From: Xenococcaceae cyanobacterium MO_188.B32
GTDB lineage: Bacteria; Cyanobacteriota; Cyanobacteriia; Cyanobacteriales; Xenococcaceae
Length of the DNA stretch: 64,000 bases
Direction of reading: 5' to 3'
Assembly (NCBI GenBank): GCA_030065635.1
Contig: JASJDJ010000009.1
Span: 1 to 64,000, forward strand
In this document: positions 37,476 to 46,128 of the stretch, piece after piece
Layout: each line of letters opens with the position of its first letter
Position numbering within the stretch: the first letter of the stretch is position 1
Made by a program: the position numbers and the translations under genes
Notes under the pieces: model-generated
What the model was told of the DNA's origin: nothing
The model's database searches: none
The model's input: the letters and a program-made list of their open reading frames with translations, nothing else

Positions 37476-38339
37476 CTACCATCCGTAGCGGGTAAGTCCT
37501 TTTTCTAGAACTTCCACTAACTTTTGACCGCACTCAACCGAAGAAGCTGTTGAGCGACTGGTGATAAAAGGATAATCAACAATTACAGAAGTTTGATGCC
37601 CTACGTTGCCAATAAAAGCTCCATCGGGTCCAACGGCATCCCGGAGGATAAATTCTAGAGGATAGAAAGGTGGACCAAAATTGATATAACCGTCGCCAAA
37701 GCCTTTGTTAGAGCCATCAATGGCATGGGGTCCTTCAAATCCCGTTCCATCTAAGTAGTCATAATCAATTGGATGACCAGTGACGTGCTTGCCCCAAATC
37801 AAGCTCTTTTTCTCGCGAAAGTCTCGTGCAAATGCTAGGCAGCTAACTCCATAACACTCAGCAGCAATAGGCTTATTTAGCTTAACAAACCCTAAAATGA
37901 GTTCATGCAATCTAGAATTATTAGCTAAATCGATTAGGGCACCACTACCACCAACAATTACTAAAGCATCGTAGTTTACCAGTTCTTCAGCGATAATCTT
38001 GTCTATTTTTTGATAATAGGCTTCCATATCTCTGAGAAAGGTGGGAGAGCTAGGATAAGCTCTGAGAGGAAACCAATCATTGAGACTTTTGGGATTATTC
38101 AATCGATCTGACTTATCGACATTAGTAGTTTTTTCTCCCATACTCTCTGAGGTCACTGAACGACCTAAAGGGGGATCGATATAACCAGGAGCGCAGCTAA
38201 CAGATAGTGGAGTTGGCTTTTTACCAGTGGGGGTTATAAAGGTGATTTCGTATCCAGCCTCATCACAGGCTTGTAAAGGACCAATGAGTTCCTCACCCCA
38301 GTATCCCCACTCTGATAAAACGAATAGAATATTTTTCAT
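37476..38339 (-). CDS. DJ-1/PfpI-family protein, Hsp31-like
   Basis: A 287-residue DJ-1 superfamily protein. The nucleophile elbow is AAECYGVSCLAF and a Glu near the start (SEWGYWGEEL) sits in the Hsp31/glyoxalase III position. The extra length over the short DJ-1 at 19727-20296 forms the cap region seen in Hsp31-like proteins. It is the first gene of the minus-strand run, so its upstream region (38340-38842) probably carries the run's main promoter. Confidence 0.87.
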   Translation of the reverse strand: MKNILFVLSEWGYWGEELIGPLQACDEAGYEITFITPTGKKPTPLSVSCAPGYIDPPLGRSVTSESMGEKTTNVDKSDRLNNPKSLNDWFPLRAYPSSPTFLRDMEAYYQKIDKIIAEELVNYDALVIVGGSGALIDLANNSRLHELILGFVKLNKPIAAECYGVSCLAFARDFREKKSLIWGKHVTGHPIDYDYLDGTGFEGPHAIDGSNKGFGDGYINFGPPFYPLEFILRDAVGPDGAFIGNVGHQTSVIVDYPFITSRSTASSVECGQKLVEVLEKGLTRYGW

Positions 38340-38384
38340 TGATTGAATTACTTTGTTATTTGTGATTAAAATTAATACAAAACA

Positions 38385-38577
38385 GTTTTAAGTCTTGACT
38401 GCCTGACACATCTATGTCAAACTCTTGATTTTTCGTGGAAATTGGATTTCTCTAGTACGGTAACTCAATCGTTTTAACCAATCATGTCATCCCAAAAAGA
38501 CCTTTTAGTAAAGAATCGCAGAACCTATACAGGGTAATACTTGGAGTCGCTTGTGTCAGGCAGTCAGGTTTTAAGTC
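38385..38577. mobile_element. MITE-like insertion with 15-bp inverted ends and 10-bp direct flanks
   Basis: A perfect 15-bp inverted repeat, TGACTGCCTGACACA at 38396-38410 and its complement at 38552-38566, encloses 141 bases without a gene. Just outside, GTTTTAAGTC is present at 38385-38394 and again at 38568-38577 in direct orientation, one base away from the inverted ends on each side. Inverted ends plus direct flanks are the marks of a transposed non-autonomous element. It begins about 45 bases upstream of the first gene of the minus-strand run. Confidence 0.75.
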
Positions 38578-38805
38578 ACAAAGCATAATTAAAGTTAAAT
38601 TTTGTATCAATTTAACTTTATGGTTTTTTCTTCTAATTACTGAAGACAGATGTCATACATAACGTTGGATTTACTTTAAAGCAAAAAAGCAATTTTTAAG
38701 TTAATAATTAATATTAACTTAAGTATTTTTACTGAAAAAGTTTTATATGAAGATTATCTTTTATTTTTATGAAATTCTCTAAATTTAGAAACAAAATTTT
38801 ACAAA

Positions 38806-38842
38806 GTAAAAATACGAGAGCGTGGTAACCACGTATTTTTAC
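38806..38842. promoter_or_regulatory. Nested palindrome in the divergent control region
   Basis: GTAAAAATACG (38806-38816) and its exact complement (38832-38842) form an 11-bp stem around a 15-base centre, and the centre overlaps a second palindrome CGTGGTAACCACG (38821-38833). It lies between the minus-strand run and the TpsB gene. It could be an operator. The rest of 38340-39133 is AT-rich, with one HIP1 site near 38875-38882. Confidence 0.6.
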
Positions 38843-39133
38843 CGTAATGTCACCCGCATTTCTCACAAAAAGAGCGATCGCTTAAAACAGAAACCTTACC
38901 TCATGTGGGTTGGACCCTGGGGTTCACTCTTGCTGGAAACAGAAATCAAACCCGTCATCTTCTAATTCTAGAGATAAAGCATATTTACACGATTTGGTTT
39001 TTCTCTTGACTTTTTTCTGATTTCCTTAACTTGTGACCAATGCCACATTATGGGATAATTTTTTCTGTCCAATTCCCATTACAGCCAAAGATAATATTTT
39101 AGGATCTAAAGACTTTACTGTTAATAGAATAGA

Positions 39134-40891
39134 ATGGTTTCTTGTTATCATTCGGCGAACGGCATTATTTATCGCCACTTAATTTGGCTTTATGGCTTAA
39201 TTTGTACCATTATTATGCCTTTGTATTCTGGCAATAGTGCGATGGCTGAGGTTATCTTGTCTCAAAATGTCTTTCCAGGAAATTCTCCCCTAGAAGAAAA
39301 ACCAGTTCCTTCTCCTTCACTGCCACCGACGGATAGTTTATTAACCCCCCCAATCCTACCACCGATTGTGCCAGAACCGCCTCAAAATGAAATACCTGAA
39401 ACAATTACTGTCAAGGGGTTTGAAGTTTTTGGCAGTACTGTTTTTAGCGAAGCAGAGCTAGCAGAAGTCACCGCTCCTTATATTAATCGTCCTTTGACTG
39501 TGGTGGAGTTATATCAGGTTCGCTCTATTATTACTCAACTTTACAATGACCGAGGATATCTCTTTTCGGGAGCTTATATTCCACCACAAACACTGACAGA
39601 TGGGATAGTTCAGATCCAGGTGATTGAAGGTCGTCTAGAAACGATAAATGTTAGAAATTCAGAACGTCTTAATCCTCAGTATATAATTAAGCGGTTATCA
39701 CGGGCTAGTGAAACTCCCTTAAATTCAGAAAAGCTGCTGGAAGCACTGCAACTTCTTCAACTCGACCCGTTAATTGAAAATATTTCTGCGGAACTATCCG
39801 CAGGCACCGAACCAGGAACCAGTATTTTAGATGTCGATGTAACTATAGCCGATACTTTTGCCGTCGATCTGATAACTAATAATAACCGTTCCCCCAGTGT
39901 CGGAAGTTGGCAGCGCGGTGTTGGACTCGCCGAAGCCAACCTATTTGGGTTAGGAGATAGAGTGGAAATCGAATACCTTAACACCGACGGTAGTGATGAA
40001 ATCACCCTAGACTATAACTTACCTGTTAATGCTCGTAATGGTTCTTTAAGTCTCGTGGCTGACTATACCAATAGTGAGGTCGTGGAAGATCCTTTTAACT
40101 TTCTCGATATTCAGTCTGAGACTCAGGACTATGCCCTAAGTTTTCGACAACCTCTCATACAAACGCCTAACCAAGAGTTGGCATTGGGTCTTACCTTTTC
40201 CCATAGGCGTAGTAAGACGGAGTTTCTAGAAGACCTCATTGGTGAGTCAGTAGGTTTTCCCTCCCCAGGTGCGGATGAAGATGGCAGAACCAATATCTCG
40301 GCATTGCGCTTTTCTCAAGAATGGACAAATCGAGGAAATCGCGATGTATTCGCCATATTTTCTGAATTGAGTTTAGGGCTAGATGTGTTGGGAGCAACTA
40401 CTAACTCCAATGCTCCAGATAGTCGCTTCTTTAGCTGGCGTGGTCAGGCACAATGGGTACGTTTGCTTGCGCCAGAGACTTTGCTCTTATTCAGTAGTAA
40501 TATTCAACTGACTGGTGATGAACTACTACCGTTAGAGCAATTTGGACTGGGAGGTCAGAATACTGTTCGCGGTTATCGGGAGAATTTTTTACTGACCGAT
40601 AATGGTCTGTCACTGACTGGTGAAGTCCGTTTGCCGATTTTGCGCGCTACAGCAATTCAAGGCTTGTTACAGCTTACACCCTTTATCGATTTTGGCACTA
40701 GCTGGAATAATGACTCTCCTAACCCCGATGACAATACATTAGTATCTACTGGCGTGGGCTTGCTATGGCAGCAGGGAAATCGTCTCAATGCTCGTTTAGA
40801 CTGGGGCATTCCCTTAGTAGCAGTGGATAAACGCGGCGATAGTTTACAAGAAAACGGTGTATACTTTTCAATCCAATACACTTTATTTTAA
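39134..40891 (+). CDS. Two-partner secretion outer-membrane transporter (TpsB/FhaC/ShlB family)
   Basis: A 585-residue protein with a signal segment (about 17-38), a proline-rich linker (about 58-93) holding the plug-helix region, two POTRA domains (about 95-250, with ITVKGFEVFGSTVFSEAEL and VEGRLETINV-type turns) and a 16-strand barrel. The barrel loop motif GGQNTVRGYRENFLLTDNGL is intact and the last residue is Phe, as outer-membrane insertion requires. It exports a TpsA adhesin; the only TpsA in the window is at 53723-57505 on the other strand, so the pairing is likely but the genes are not adjacent. Confidence 0.92.
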   Translation: MVSCYHSANGIIYRHLIWLYGLICTIIMPLYSGNSAMAEVILSQNVFPGNSPLEEKPVPSPSLPPTDSLLTPPILPPIVPEPPQNEIPETITVKGFEVFGSTVFSEAELAEVTAPYINRPLTVVELYQVRSIITQLYNDRGYLFSGAYIPPQTLTDGIVQIQVIEGRLETINVRNSERLNPQYIIKRLSRASETPLNSEKLLEALQLLQLDPLIENISAELSAGTEPGTSILDVDVTIADTFAVDLITNNNRSPSVGSWQRGVGLAEANLFGLGDRVEIEYLNTDGSDEITLDYNLPVNARNGSLSLVADYTNSEVVEDPFNFLDIQSETQDYALSFRQPLIQTPNQELALGLTFSHRRSKTEFLEDLIGESVGFPSPGADEDGRTNISALRFSQEWTNRGNRDVFAIFSELSLGLDVLGATTNSNAPDSRFFSWRGQAQWVRLLAPETLLLFSSNIQLTGDELLPLEQFGLGGQNTVRGYRENFLLTDNGLSLTGEVRLPILRATAIQGLLQLTPFIDFGTSWNNDSPNPDDNTLVSTGVGLLWQQGNRLNARLDWGIPLVAVDKRGDSLQENGVYFSIQYTLF

Positions 40892-40899
40892 TTTTGGCA

Positions 40900-41098
40900 T
40901 GGTTGAAAAAAAGCCGATTTAAGGTAAAGTGCTATCCCACTTTTGATTTGGCTGGAGTCCTGTTTGACATCGATCGCTCTCAGGCTAATCGCTGGATGCG
41001 CCCGATTGCAGCCTGTATTAGAAAAAGAGCATAGTATTTCACAACAGGTCTATTATTTGCCACAATGGAATTACACTGCTCAACCACAAGGGACATAA
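40900..41098 (+). pseudogene. Remnant of an IS5/HARBI1-like DDE transposase
   Basis: Translation gives KSRFKVKCYPTFDLAGVLFD then IDRSQANRW, the N-terminal helix-turn-helix region of cyanobacterial DDE_Tnp_4 transposases. After a frameshift near 40997, the other frame continues LQPVLEKEHSISQQVYYLPQ to a stop at 41096-41098. The DDE core is missing. It begins nine bases after the TpsB stop. The rest of 40892-41547 contains the inverted repeat at 41128-41220 and the left end of the TnpB element. Confidence 0.65.
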
Positions 41099-41127
41099 TT
41101 CTGGAGCTTATTTAATTCTCATTCCTT

Positions 41128-41220
41128 ATACCAATTCACTAAATGAAAGCTATACATTGAACTAGTACAAACTCTAATTTAGTGGAATTCATTATTAGCA
41201 AAGTTAAAGTGAATTGGTAT
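41128..41220. repeat. Inverted repeat pair around 67 bases
   Basis: ATACCAATTCACT at 41128-41140 and its exact complement at 41208-41220. It may be a small non-autonomous element or two ends of a deleted insertion sequence; no clear direct flank was found. Confidence 0.6.
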
Positions 41221-41547
41221 TACAGTGTTGAATTTGGCTAAAAGGCTTATAAGTAAACGAATTTAGGAAAACATATACAAAATCCAACTATCAAGACCTC
41301 AAACTCTTGCACCGCAAGACTTTTAATGACTAGTTTCTAACAGTTTTACATTGCAGGTTCAGTAGAGCCTTTTTTATCTTACGTGAGCGGGAAGACTCCC
41401 GTTTATAAAATTATAGCTTTAGCTGTAATTTTTAACGGGAGACGGGGCTTTTAAAGTGCGGAAATAAATTCCGCACACATCCCCTCATGAAAGCGAACTT
41501 ACCAATAAGCAGTTCTAATTTTGTGCGTTTTATGATAGTATAAAAAT

Positions 41548-42801
41548 ATGATTGTCATTGAATACAAAATCAAAGCAAAGCAATATCAACTGACAGCAAT
41601 TGATGAAGCGATTAGGACTGGTCAATTTGTCAGAAACAAAGCTCTTAGATACTGGATGGACAATAAAGGGGTTAATAAATATGACCTCAACAAATATTGT
41701 CGCATCTTAGCTAAAGAGTTTGTCTTTGCTAATCAATTAAATTCTACTGCTAGACAATCATCTGCTGAACGAGCTTGGTCTAGTATTGCTAGATTTTTTG
41801 ACAACTGCAAGAAAAAGATACCAGGCAAAAAAGGTTTTCCTAAGTTCAAAAAATATTCTCGTTCGGTTGAATATAAGCAATCTGGATGGAAACTAGATCA
41901 GACAACTAAAAAGCATATTACCTTTACCGATAAAAATAATATTGGGAAGGTCAAGCTTGTTGGTAGTCGAGATATCTATTTCTATCAACCAGAACAAATT
42001 AAACGAGTAAGATTAGTTCGTCGTGCCGATGGCTACTACTGTCAGTTTTGTATATCTATCGAAATCAAAGAAGATATGCAGCCTACAGGTAGAGCTGTTG
42101 GCTTAGATATGGGGCTTAAATATTTCTATGCCGACAGTTTTGGTCATACAGAAGAAAACCCCAGGTTTTATCGTAAGAGCGAACAAAAACTTAATCGTCT
42201 AGGGAGGAAACTATCTCGTAAGTACCAGAACCCCAATAAAGGGAAAAGTGGTCAGCAGATGGTCAAAACCAAACAGAGACAATCTAATAATTACCATAAA
42301 GCTAGAATAGCCAAAGCCAAACAACATTTAAGAGTAAGTAGGCAACGTAAAGACCATGCTGTGAAGTTAGCAAGGTGCGTATGTGCTTCTAATGATTGCA
42401 TCGCCTATGAAGACTTAAATGTGAGAAACCTAGTTCGTAATCGTAGATTGTCGAAGTCTATATCTGATGCTGGTTGGACACAGTTCCGCAGTTGGATTGA
42501 ATATTTTGGCTGGAAGTTTGACAAAATAACCATTGCTGTTCCACCACACTACACTAGTCAAGATTGTCCAGTTTGTGGAACGAGAATTCATAAATCTCTA
42601 TCAACCCGTACTCATGTCTGTAAGTGTGGGTATGTTGAGGATAGAGATATTGCAGCCAGCATCAATATCCTGAAAAAAGGACTAAATACGACGGGGCACG
42701 TCGGAATCTACGCTTGGGGAGAGACTCCCTCTTGGGCAATTGGGGCAACCCTGTCGTCTAATGGAGACTCGATGAATCAAGAATCCCCCGTTAAAATTTA
42801 G
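41548..42801 (+). CDS. tnpB: TnpB RNA-guided endonuclease of an IS1341-type element
   Basis: A 417-residue TnpB. RuvC residues are in place: Asp in AVGLDMGLKYFYADS, Glu in IAYEDLNVRNLV and the last Asp in EDRDIAASINIL. A zinc ribbon is formed by CPVC and CKC around 341-362. Intact, so potentially active. TnpB proteins cut DNA guided by an RNA from the element's right end and help keep the element at its site. It is clearly different from the second TnpB at 52385-53671. Confidence 0.93.
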   Translation: MIVIEYKIKAKQYQLTAIDEAIRTGQFVRNKALRYWMDNKGVNKYDLNKYCRILAKEFVFANQLNSTARQSSAERAWSSIARFFDNCKKKIPGKKGFPKFKKYSRSVEYKQSGWKLDQTTKKHITFTDKNNIGKVKLVGSRDIYFYQPEQIKRVRLVRRADGYYCQFCISIEIKEDMQPTGRAVGLDMGLKYFYADSFGHTEENPRFYRKSEQKLNRLGRKLSRKYQNPNKGKSGQQMVKTKQRQSNNYHKARIAKAKQHLRVSRQRKDHAVKLARCVCASNDCIAYEDLNVRNLVRNRRLSKSISDAGWTQFRSWIEYFGWKFDKITIAVPPHYTSQDCPVCGTRIHKSLSTRTHVCKCGYVEDRDIAASINILKKGLNTTGHVGIYAWGETPSWAIGATLSSNGDSMNQESPVKI

Positions 42802-42847
42802 AGCAAATCTAAACGATTTGCTCTAAATTTAGCGGTGGGAGTGTCAA
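42794..42847 (+). other. Right-end hairpin of the TnpB element (possible guide-RNA scaffold end)
   Basis: AAATTTAGAGCAAATC at 42794-42809 pairs perfectly with 42815-42830 over 16 bp around the loop TAAAC, inside the CCCCCG...CGGTGGG arms of the right end. In TnpB elements the guide RNA covers the end of tnpB and this right end, with the guide starting just past the GTCAA boundary near 42847. That this copy makes such an RNA is inference. Confidence 0.55.
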
Positions 42848-42872
42848 TTACTTGAATTGAAATATAAAAATT

Positions 42873-43655
42873 ATGATTTGGCAGAAGTACTATCAATCTA
42901 TGGGAATTTTGACAATTGTTATATCCCAAGTTGTGACAGTCATCTCAGGCTTTCCATCAAGGTTACTGGCACAATCATCTTCAATGATAATCAGTCTAGA
43001 GTTTCCACCTACTAATAAACGAGGAGCTCCTGAAACAACAGCTGGAGGTGGTACACGCACTAATTCTTGTATAAAGACATATGCAGAAGCTGAAGAAATT
43101 CCTCTAACACCTTTAATGCCTAACCGAACAAATGTAGGCTTAACTGCTACTACTAGTCCGATATTGTATTGGTATATTCCTGAAAATACAGCAGAGTTGG
43201 GAAAATTTTTAGTCAAAGACGATTTGGGGAATGAGGTTTACTCAGCAACCTTCGAACTACCTTCTACTGCTGGCATAATTAAATTAGGCATACCTAAAAA
43301 TGCTGACCTAAAAACAGATAGAGATTATTTCTGGACTTTATCTCTGGTTTGTAATTCCCAAGACAGACTTCGAGATTATGCGGTCGAGGGTGTGCTTCAA
43401 CCCACTGAAATTGATTTATCCCTAAAGCTACAACTAGCGGGAAAAACACTTTTAGAACAAGCTGAATTATATGCACAGCAGAGGATTTGGCATGATGCTT
43501 TGGACATAGTCGCTCAATTATCTACTGAAAATCCAGAGGAATGGGAAGAATTTCTAAGCTCGATCGATCTGGAAAAAATTGCTAAAAAACCAATCTTAGC
43601 GTGTTGCAAGGCTGAAAATTCTTCTGTTCTCTATCTAAATGAACTTTTGGAGTAA
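42873..43655 (+). CDS. DUF928 domain protein, exported
   Basis: A 260-residue protein with an N-terminal signal segment (about 11-32, GILTIVISQVVTVISGFPSR) and a DUF928 region: NKRGAPETTAGGGTRTNSCI, then NVGLTATTSPILYWYIP and the downstream RDYFWTLSLVC. The C-terminal helices (about 185-260) resemble a TPR pair. DUF928 genes are common beside CHASE2 cyclase or kinase genes in cyanobacteria, as here, where the reading frames overlap by 17 bases. Probably a periplasmic partner of the CHASE2 sensor, by context only. Confidence 0.85.
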   Translation: MIWQKYYQSMGILTIVISQVVTVISGFPSRLLAQSSSMIISLEFPPTNKRGAPETTAGGGTRTNSCIKTYAEAEEIPLTPLMPNRTNVGLTATTSPILYWYIPENTAELGKFLVKDDLGNEVYSATFELPSTAGIIKLGIPKNADLKTDRDYFWTLSLVCNSQDRLRDYAVEGVLQPTEIDLSLKLQLAGKTLLEQAELYAQQRIWHDALDIVAQLSTENPEEWEEFLSSIDLEKIAKKPILACCKAENSSVLYLNELLE

Positions 43656-45975
43656 AAATTGCCAAGTTAAGGCAGCAAATGACAAAAGTATTTTTAAATT
43701 TCTTCGGATTTTTATGTGGGCAAAATTAAAATTGCTTTTTTGGCAGGGGCGCGGGGTGTGGATTACTACTCCTTGTATCACCATATTGGTAATTTTACTG
43801 CGCTGGTTTGGTTTGTTACAGTCCTGGGAATGGGCAATTTTCGATCAGTATATGCGCTCGCGCCCCCAAGAAGCTACTGACGATCGTATTAGACTTGTTG
43901 GTATAAATGAGGCAGACTTGCAAGAGCTAAAAACAGCAATTATTCCTGATGGAGTCAGTGCTAAGTTGTTAGAGAAACTTAAAGCCCAGCAACCGAGAGC
44001 TATTGGTCTAGATGTTTATCGAGACTTACCTGTAGAGCCTGGTCATCAGCAATTAGTGCGGGTATTTGAATCTACTCCCAATTTAGTAGGTATTCAGAAA
44101 GTTGCTGGGGAGAAAGGCCTCCAGACAGTTGCTCCACCTCCTGTTCTCAAAGAAAAGGGTCAAGTCGGTGCTAACGATCTGATTCTTGATTCAGACAACA
44201 AAGTACGGCGCGGTTTGATTTACTTGTCTGCTAATGGGGAAACTGTTTATAGTTTAGGTTTGCATCTAGCTTTACATTATCTCAAACATCAAAATATTGC
44301 TCCCCGACCACTGGAGGGAAATAACGATCGTTGGCAGTTGGGAAAAGCCATATTTACTCCTTTTGCTGCTAATGACGGCGGTTATGTACGAGCTGATTCA
44401 GGTGGATATCAAATTTTGTTGAATTACCGAGGTCCAAGTGGCTACTTCGATACTGTTTCTCTAATGGATATTCTCCGAGATCGCGTACCATCCAACTGGG
44501 GACGCGATCGCATCATCTTGATTGGTTACGTAGGTGAAAGTTCTAGAGATTTATTCTACACTCCTTACAGTGCTGGTCTGCACGATATCCCCAAACCTCT
44601 TACTGGTTTGGAAATTCATGCCCAATTTACTAGCCAGATTATCAGTGCTGCCCTGGAGAATCGCCCCTTATTTAAAAACTGGTCAGAGTTAGAGGAGTGT
44701 TTGTGGATCTTTTTTTGGTCTGGAATTGGTGCGACTTTACGCTGGCAGTCGCGATATATCGGAGAAAAAAAAAACCTCTCTTGGTATGGCTGGACTGGCC
44801 TATCGATCGCTGGAGTTGTCTTGTTAGGCAGCACCTACGTTGCTTTCTTGGAAGGTTGGTGGCTTCCTGTAGTCCCAGCATTCTTGGGTCTAGGGGGGTC
44901 GGTGGCTGCGATCACGGCTTACGTGGCCCGCACTGCTGAAGAAATTCGGAAAACCTTTGGACGCTATCTGACCGATCAGGTTGTAGCCAATATACTAGAA
45001 AGTCCAGAAGGTTTAAAACTCGGCGGTGAAAGGCGAAAAATCACCATACTAACGTCAGATTTAAGAGGATTCACCGCTACATCAGAACGATTGCTCCCTG
45101 AAGATGTGATTAAGCTCCTTAACATTTATTTATGCCATATGGCAGATGTCATCACTGAGTACCAGGGGACAATTGATGAATTCCAGGGTGATGGAATTTT
45201 GGTTCTCTTTGGGGCGCCTACAGTTAGAGAAGATGATGTGACTCGTGCCATTGCCTGCGCTTGCGCGATGCAGTTAAAAATGGTTGAAGTTAACGAACAA
45301 CTGAAACAAATGAATTTACCCCAAATACAAATGGGAATTGGAATCAACACAGGCGAAGTGGTAGTGGGGAATATCGGCTCAGAAAAACGCAGTAAATACG
45401 GTGTAGTTGGCAGTCAAGTTAACCTGACTTATCGAATTGAATCCTATACATTAGGTGGTCAAATTCTCATTTCAGAGCAGACTTTCAAAGATTCTCAATC
45501 AATTGCGATCGCCCAAGAAGACAAAAAAGTATTGCCCAAAGGAGCAAAAAAACCTATTATCATCTATCGAGTCACCGGTATAGCTGGAGAATATAATCTT
45601 TTTCTCCCTCAAGTAGAAGAAGTATTTTTTACCCTTTCCGAACCAATACCAATTCAGTATAGTATTTTGAAGGGAAAGGATGTTAGCGAGCGCCAATTTA
45701 AGGGAAGTATAATCCAGCTTTCAGCTAATGAAGCTCAAGTCCAATCTGAGAACAAGGAACAGCAAGGTATCCCAACTGGACTTAGTAATATCAAACTGAA
45801 CTTATTGGCACCAAACAAACAAGCTGAACCTAGCGAAGATGTTTATGCCAAGGTCATAGGGAAACCAGCAGAGAAAAATAGTTTTTACATTCATTTCACT
45901 TCCCAACCCCCAGATGTAGCAGCAAAGTTAAACTCTCTCTACAAATTGATGAAATGGACTACGGAAAATAAATAA
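43639..45975 (+). CDS. CHASE2-domain class III nucleotide cyclase, probably guanylate type
   Basis: A 778-residue membrane protein. After a first span (about 46-65) comes an extracellular CHASE2 sensor domain (about 70-345), then three spans (about 355-440), a class III cyclase domain (about 460-640) and a C-terminal PilZ-like region (about 650-770). Metal-binding Asps are in ILTSDLRGFTAT and DEFQGDGILVLFG, and the transition-state Asn and Arg are in VNLTYRIES. The two base-selecting positions are Glu (TIDEFQGDG) and Gly (YGVVGSQVN) rather than the Lys and Asp/Thr of adenylate cyclases; Glu/Gly is the pattern of Synechocystis Cya2, a CHASE2 guanylate cyclase. The Met at 43714 is an alternative start that avoids overlap with the DUF928 gene. 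Confidence 0.88.
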   Translation: MNFWSKNCQVKAANDKSIFKFLRIFMWAKLKLLFWQGRGVWITTPCITILVILLRWFGLLQSWEWAIFDQYMRSRPQEATDDRIRLVGINEADLQELKTAIIPDGVSAKLLEKLKAQQPRAIGLDVYRDLPVEPGHQQLVRVFESTPNLVGIQKVAGEKGLQTVAPPPVLKEKGQVGANDLILDSDNKVRRGLIYLSANGETVYSLGLHLALHYLKHQNIAPRPLEGNNDRWQLGKAIFTPFAANDGGYVRADSGGYQILLNYRGPSGYFDTVSLMDILRDRVPSNWGRDRIILIGYVGESSRDLFYTPYSAGLHDIPKPLTGLEIHAQFTSQIISAALENRPLFKNWSELEECLWIFFWSGIGATLRWQSRYIGEKKNLSWYGWTGLSIAGVVLLGSTYVAFLEGWWLPVVPAFLGLGGSVAAITAYVARTAEEIRKTFGRYLTDQVVANILESPEGLKLGGERRKITILTSDLRGFTATSERLLPEDVIKLLNIYLCHMADVITEYQGTIDEFQGDGILVLFGAPTVREDDVTRAIACACAMQLKMVEVNEQLKQMNLPQIQMGIGINTGEVVVGNIGSEKRSKYGVVGSQVNLTYRIESYTLGGQILISEQTFKDSQSIAIAQEDKKVLPKGAKKPIIIYRVTGIAGEYNLFLPQVEEVFFTLSEPIPIQYSILKGKDVSERQFKGSIIQLSANEAQVQSENKEQQGIPTGLSNIKLNLLAPNKQAEPSEDVYAKVIGKPAEKNSFYIHFTSQPPDVAAKLNSLYKLMKWTTENK

Positions 45976-46128
45976 CTGTAGTTTAGACTAACGAAAAGGT
46001 GAGAAGAGAAAACAGAGAGAGAGTGAAGAGCAAATAGGGAGAAAATGAAGATACCAACTAAATTCAGACTCTCCTCACTATGAAATATGACCGATATCAA
46101 AAATTTCGTCAAGAAACCTACCGATGAA

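Larger units (their letters stand above)
41383..42847 (+). mobile_element. IS1341-type (IS200/IS605 superfamily) TnpB-only element
   Basis: A tnpB gene without tnpA. The left part contains stem-loops typical of such ends, including CGGGA...TCCCG just after a TTAC at 41379-41382 and a strong GTGCGGAA...TTCCGCAC stem at 41456-41476. The right end shows the GAATCCCCCG...GGGAGTGTCAA pattern seen at cyanobacterial tnpB ends. Boundaries are estimates. Confidence 0.75.

Noticed and set aside
15373-38339. A polyketide or nonribosomal peptide cluster
   Set aside because: SnoaL, ABM and EthD genes are suggestive, but no ketosynthase, carrier protein, adenylation or terpene cyclase gene is seen.
41548-42801. 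TnpB-like protein as a Cas12-type CRISPR effector
   Set aside because: No direct-repeat array or cas1/cas2 genes are present; length and zinc ribbon fit a transposon TnpB.
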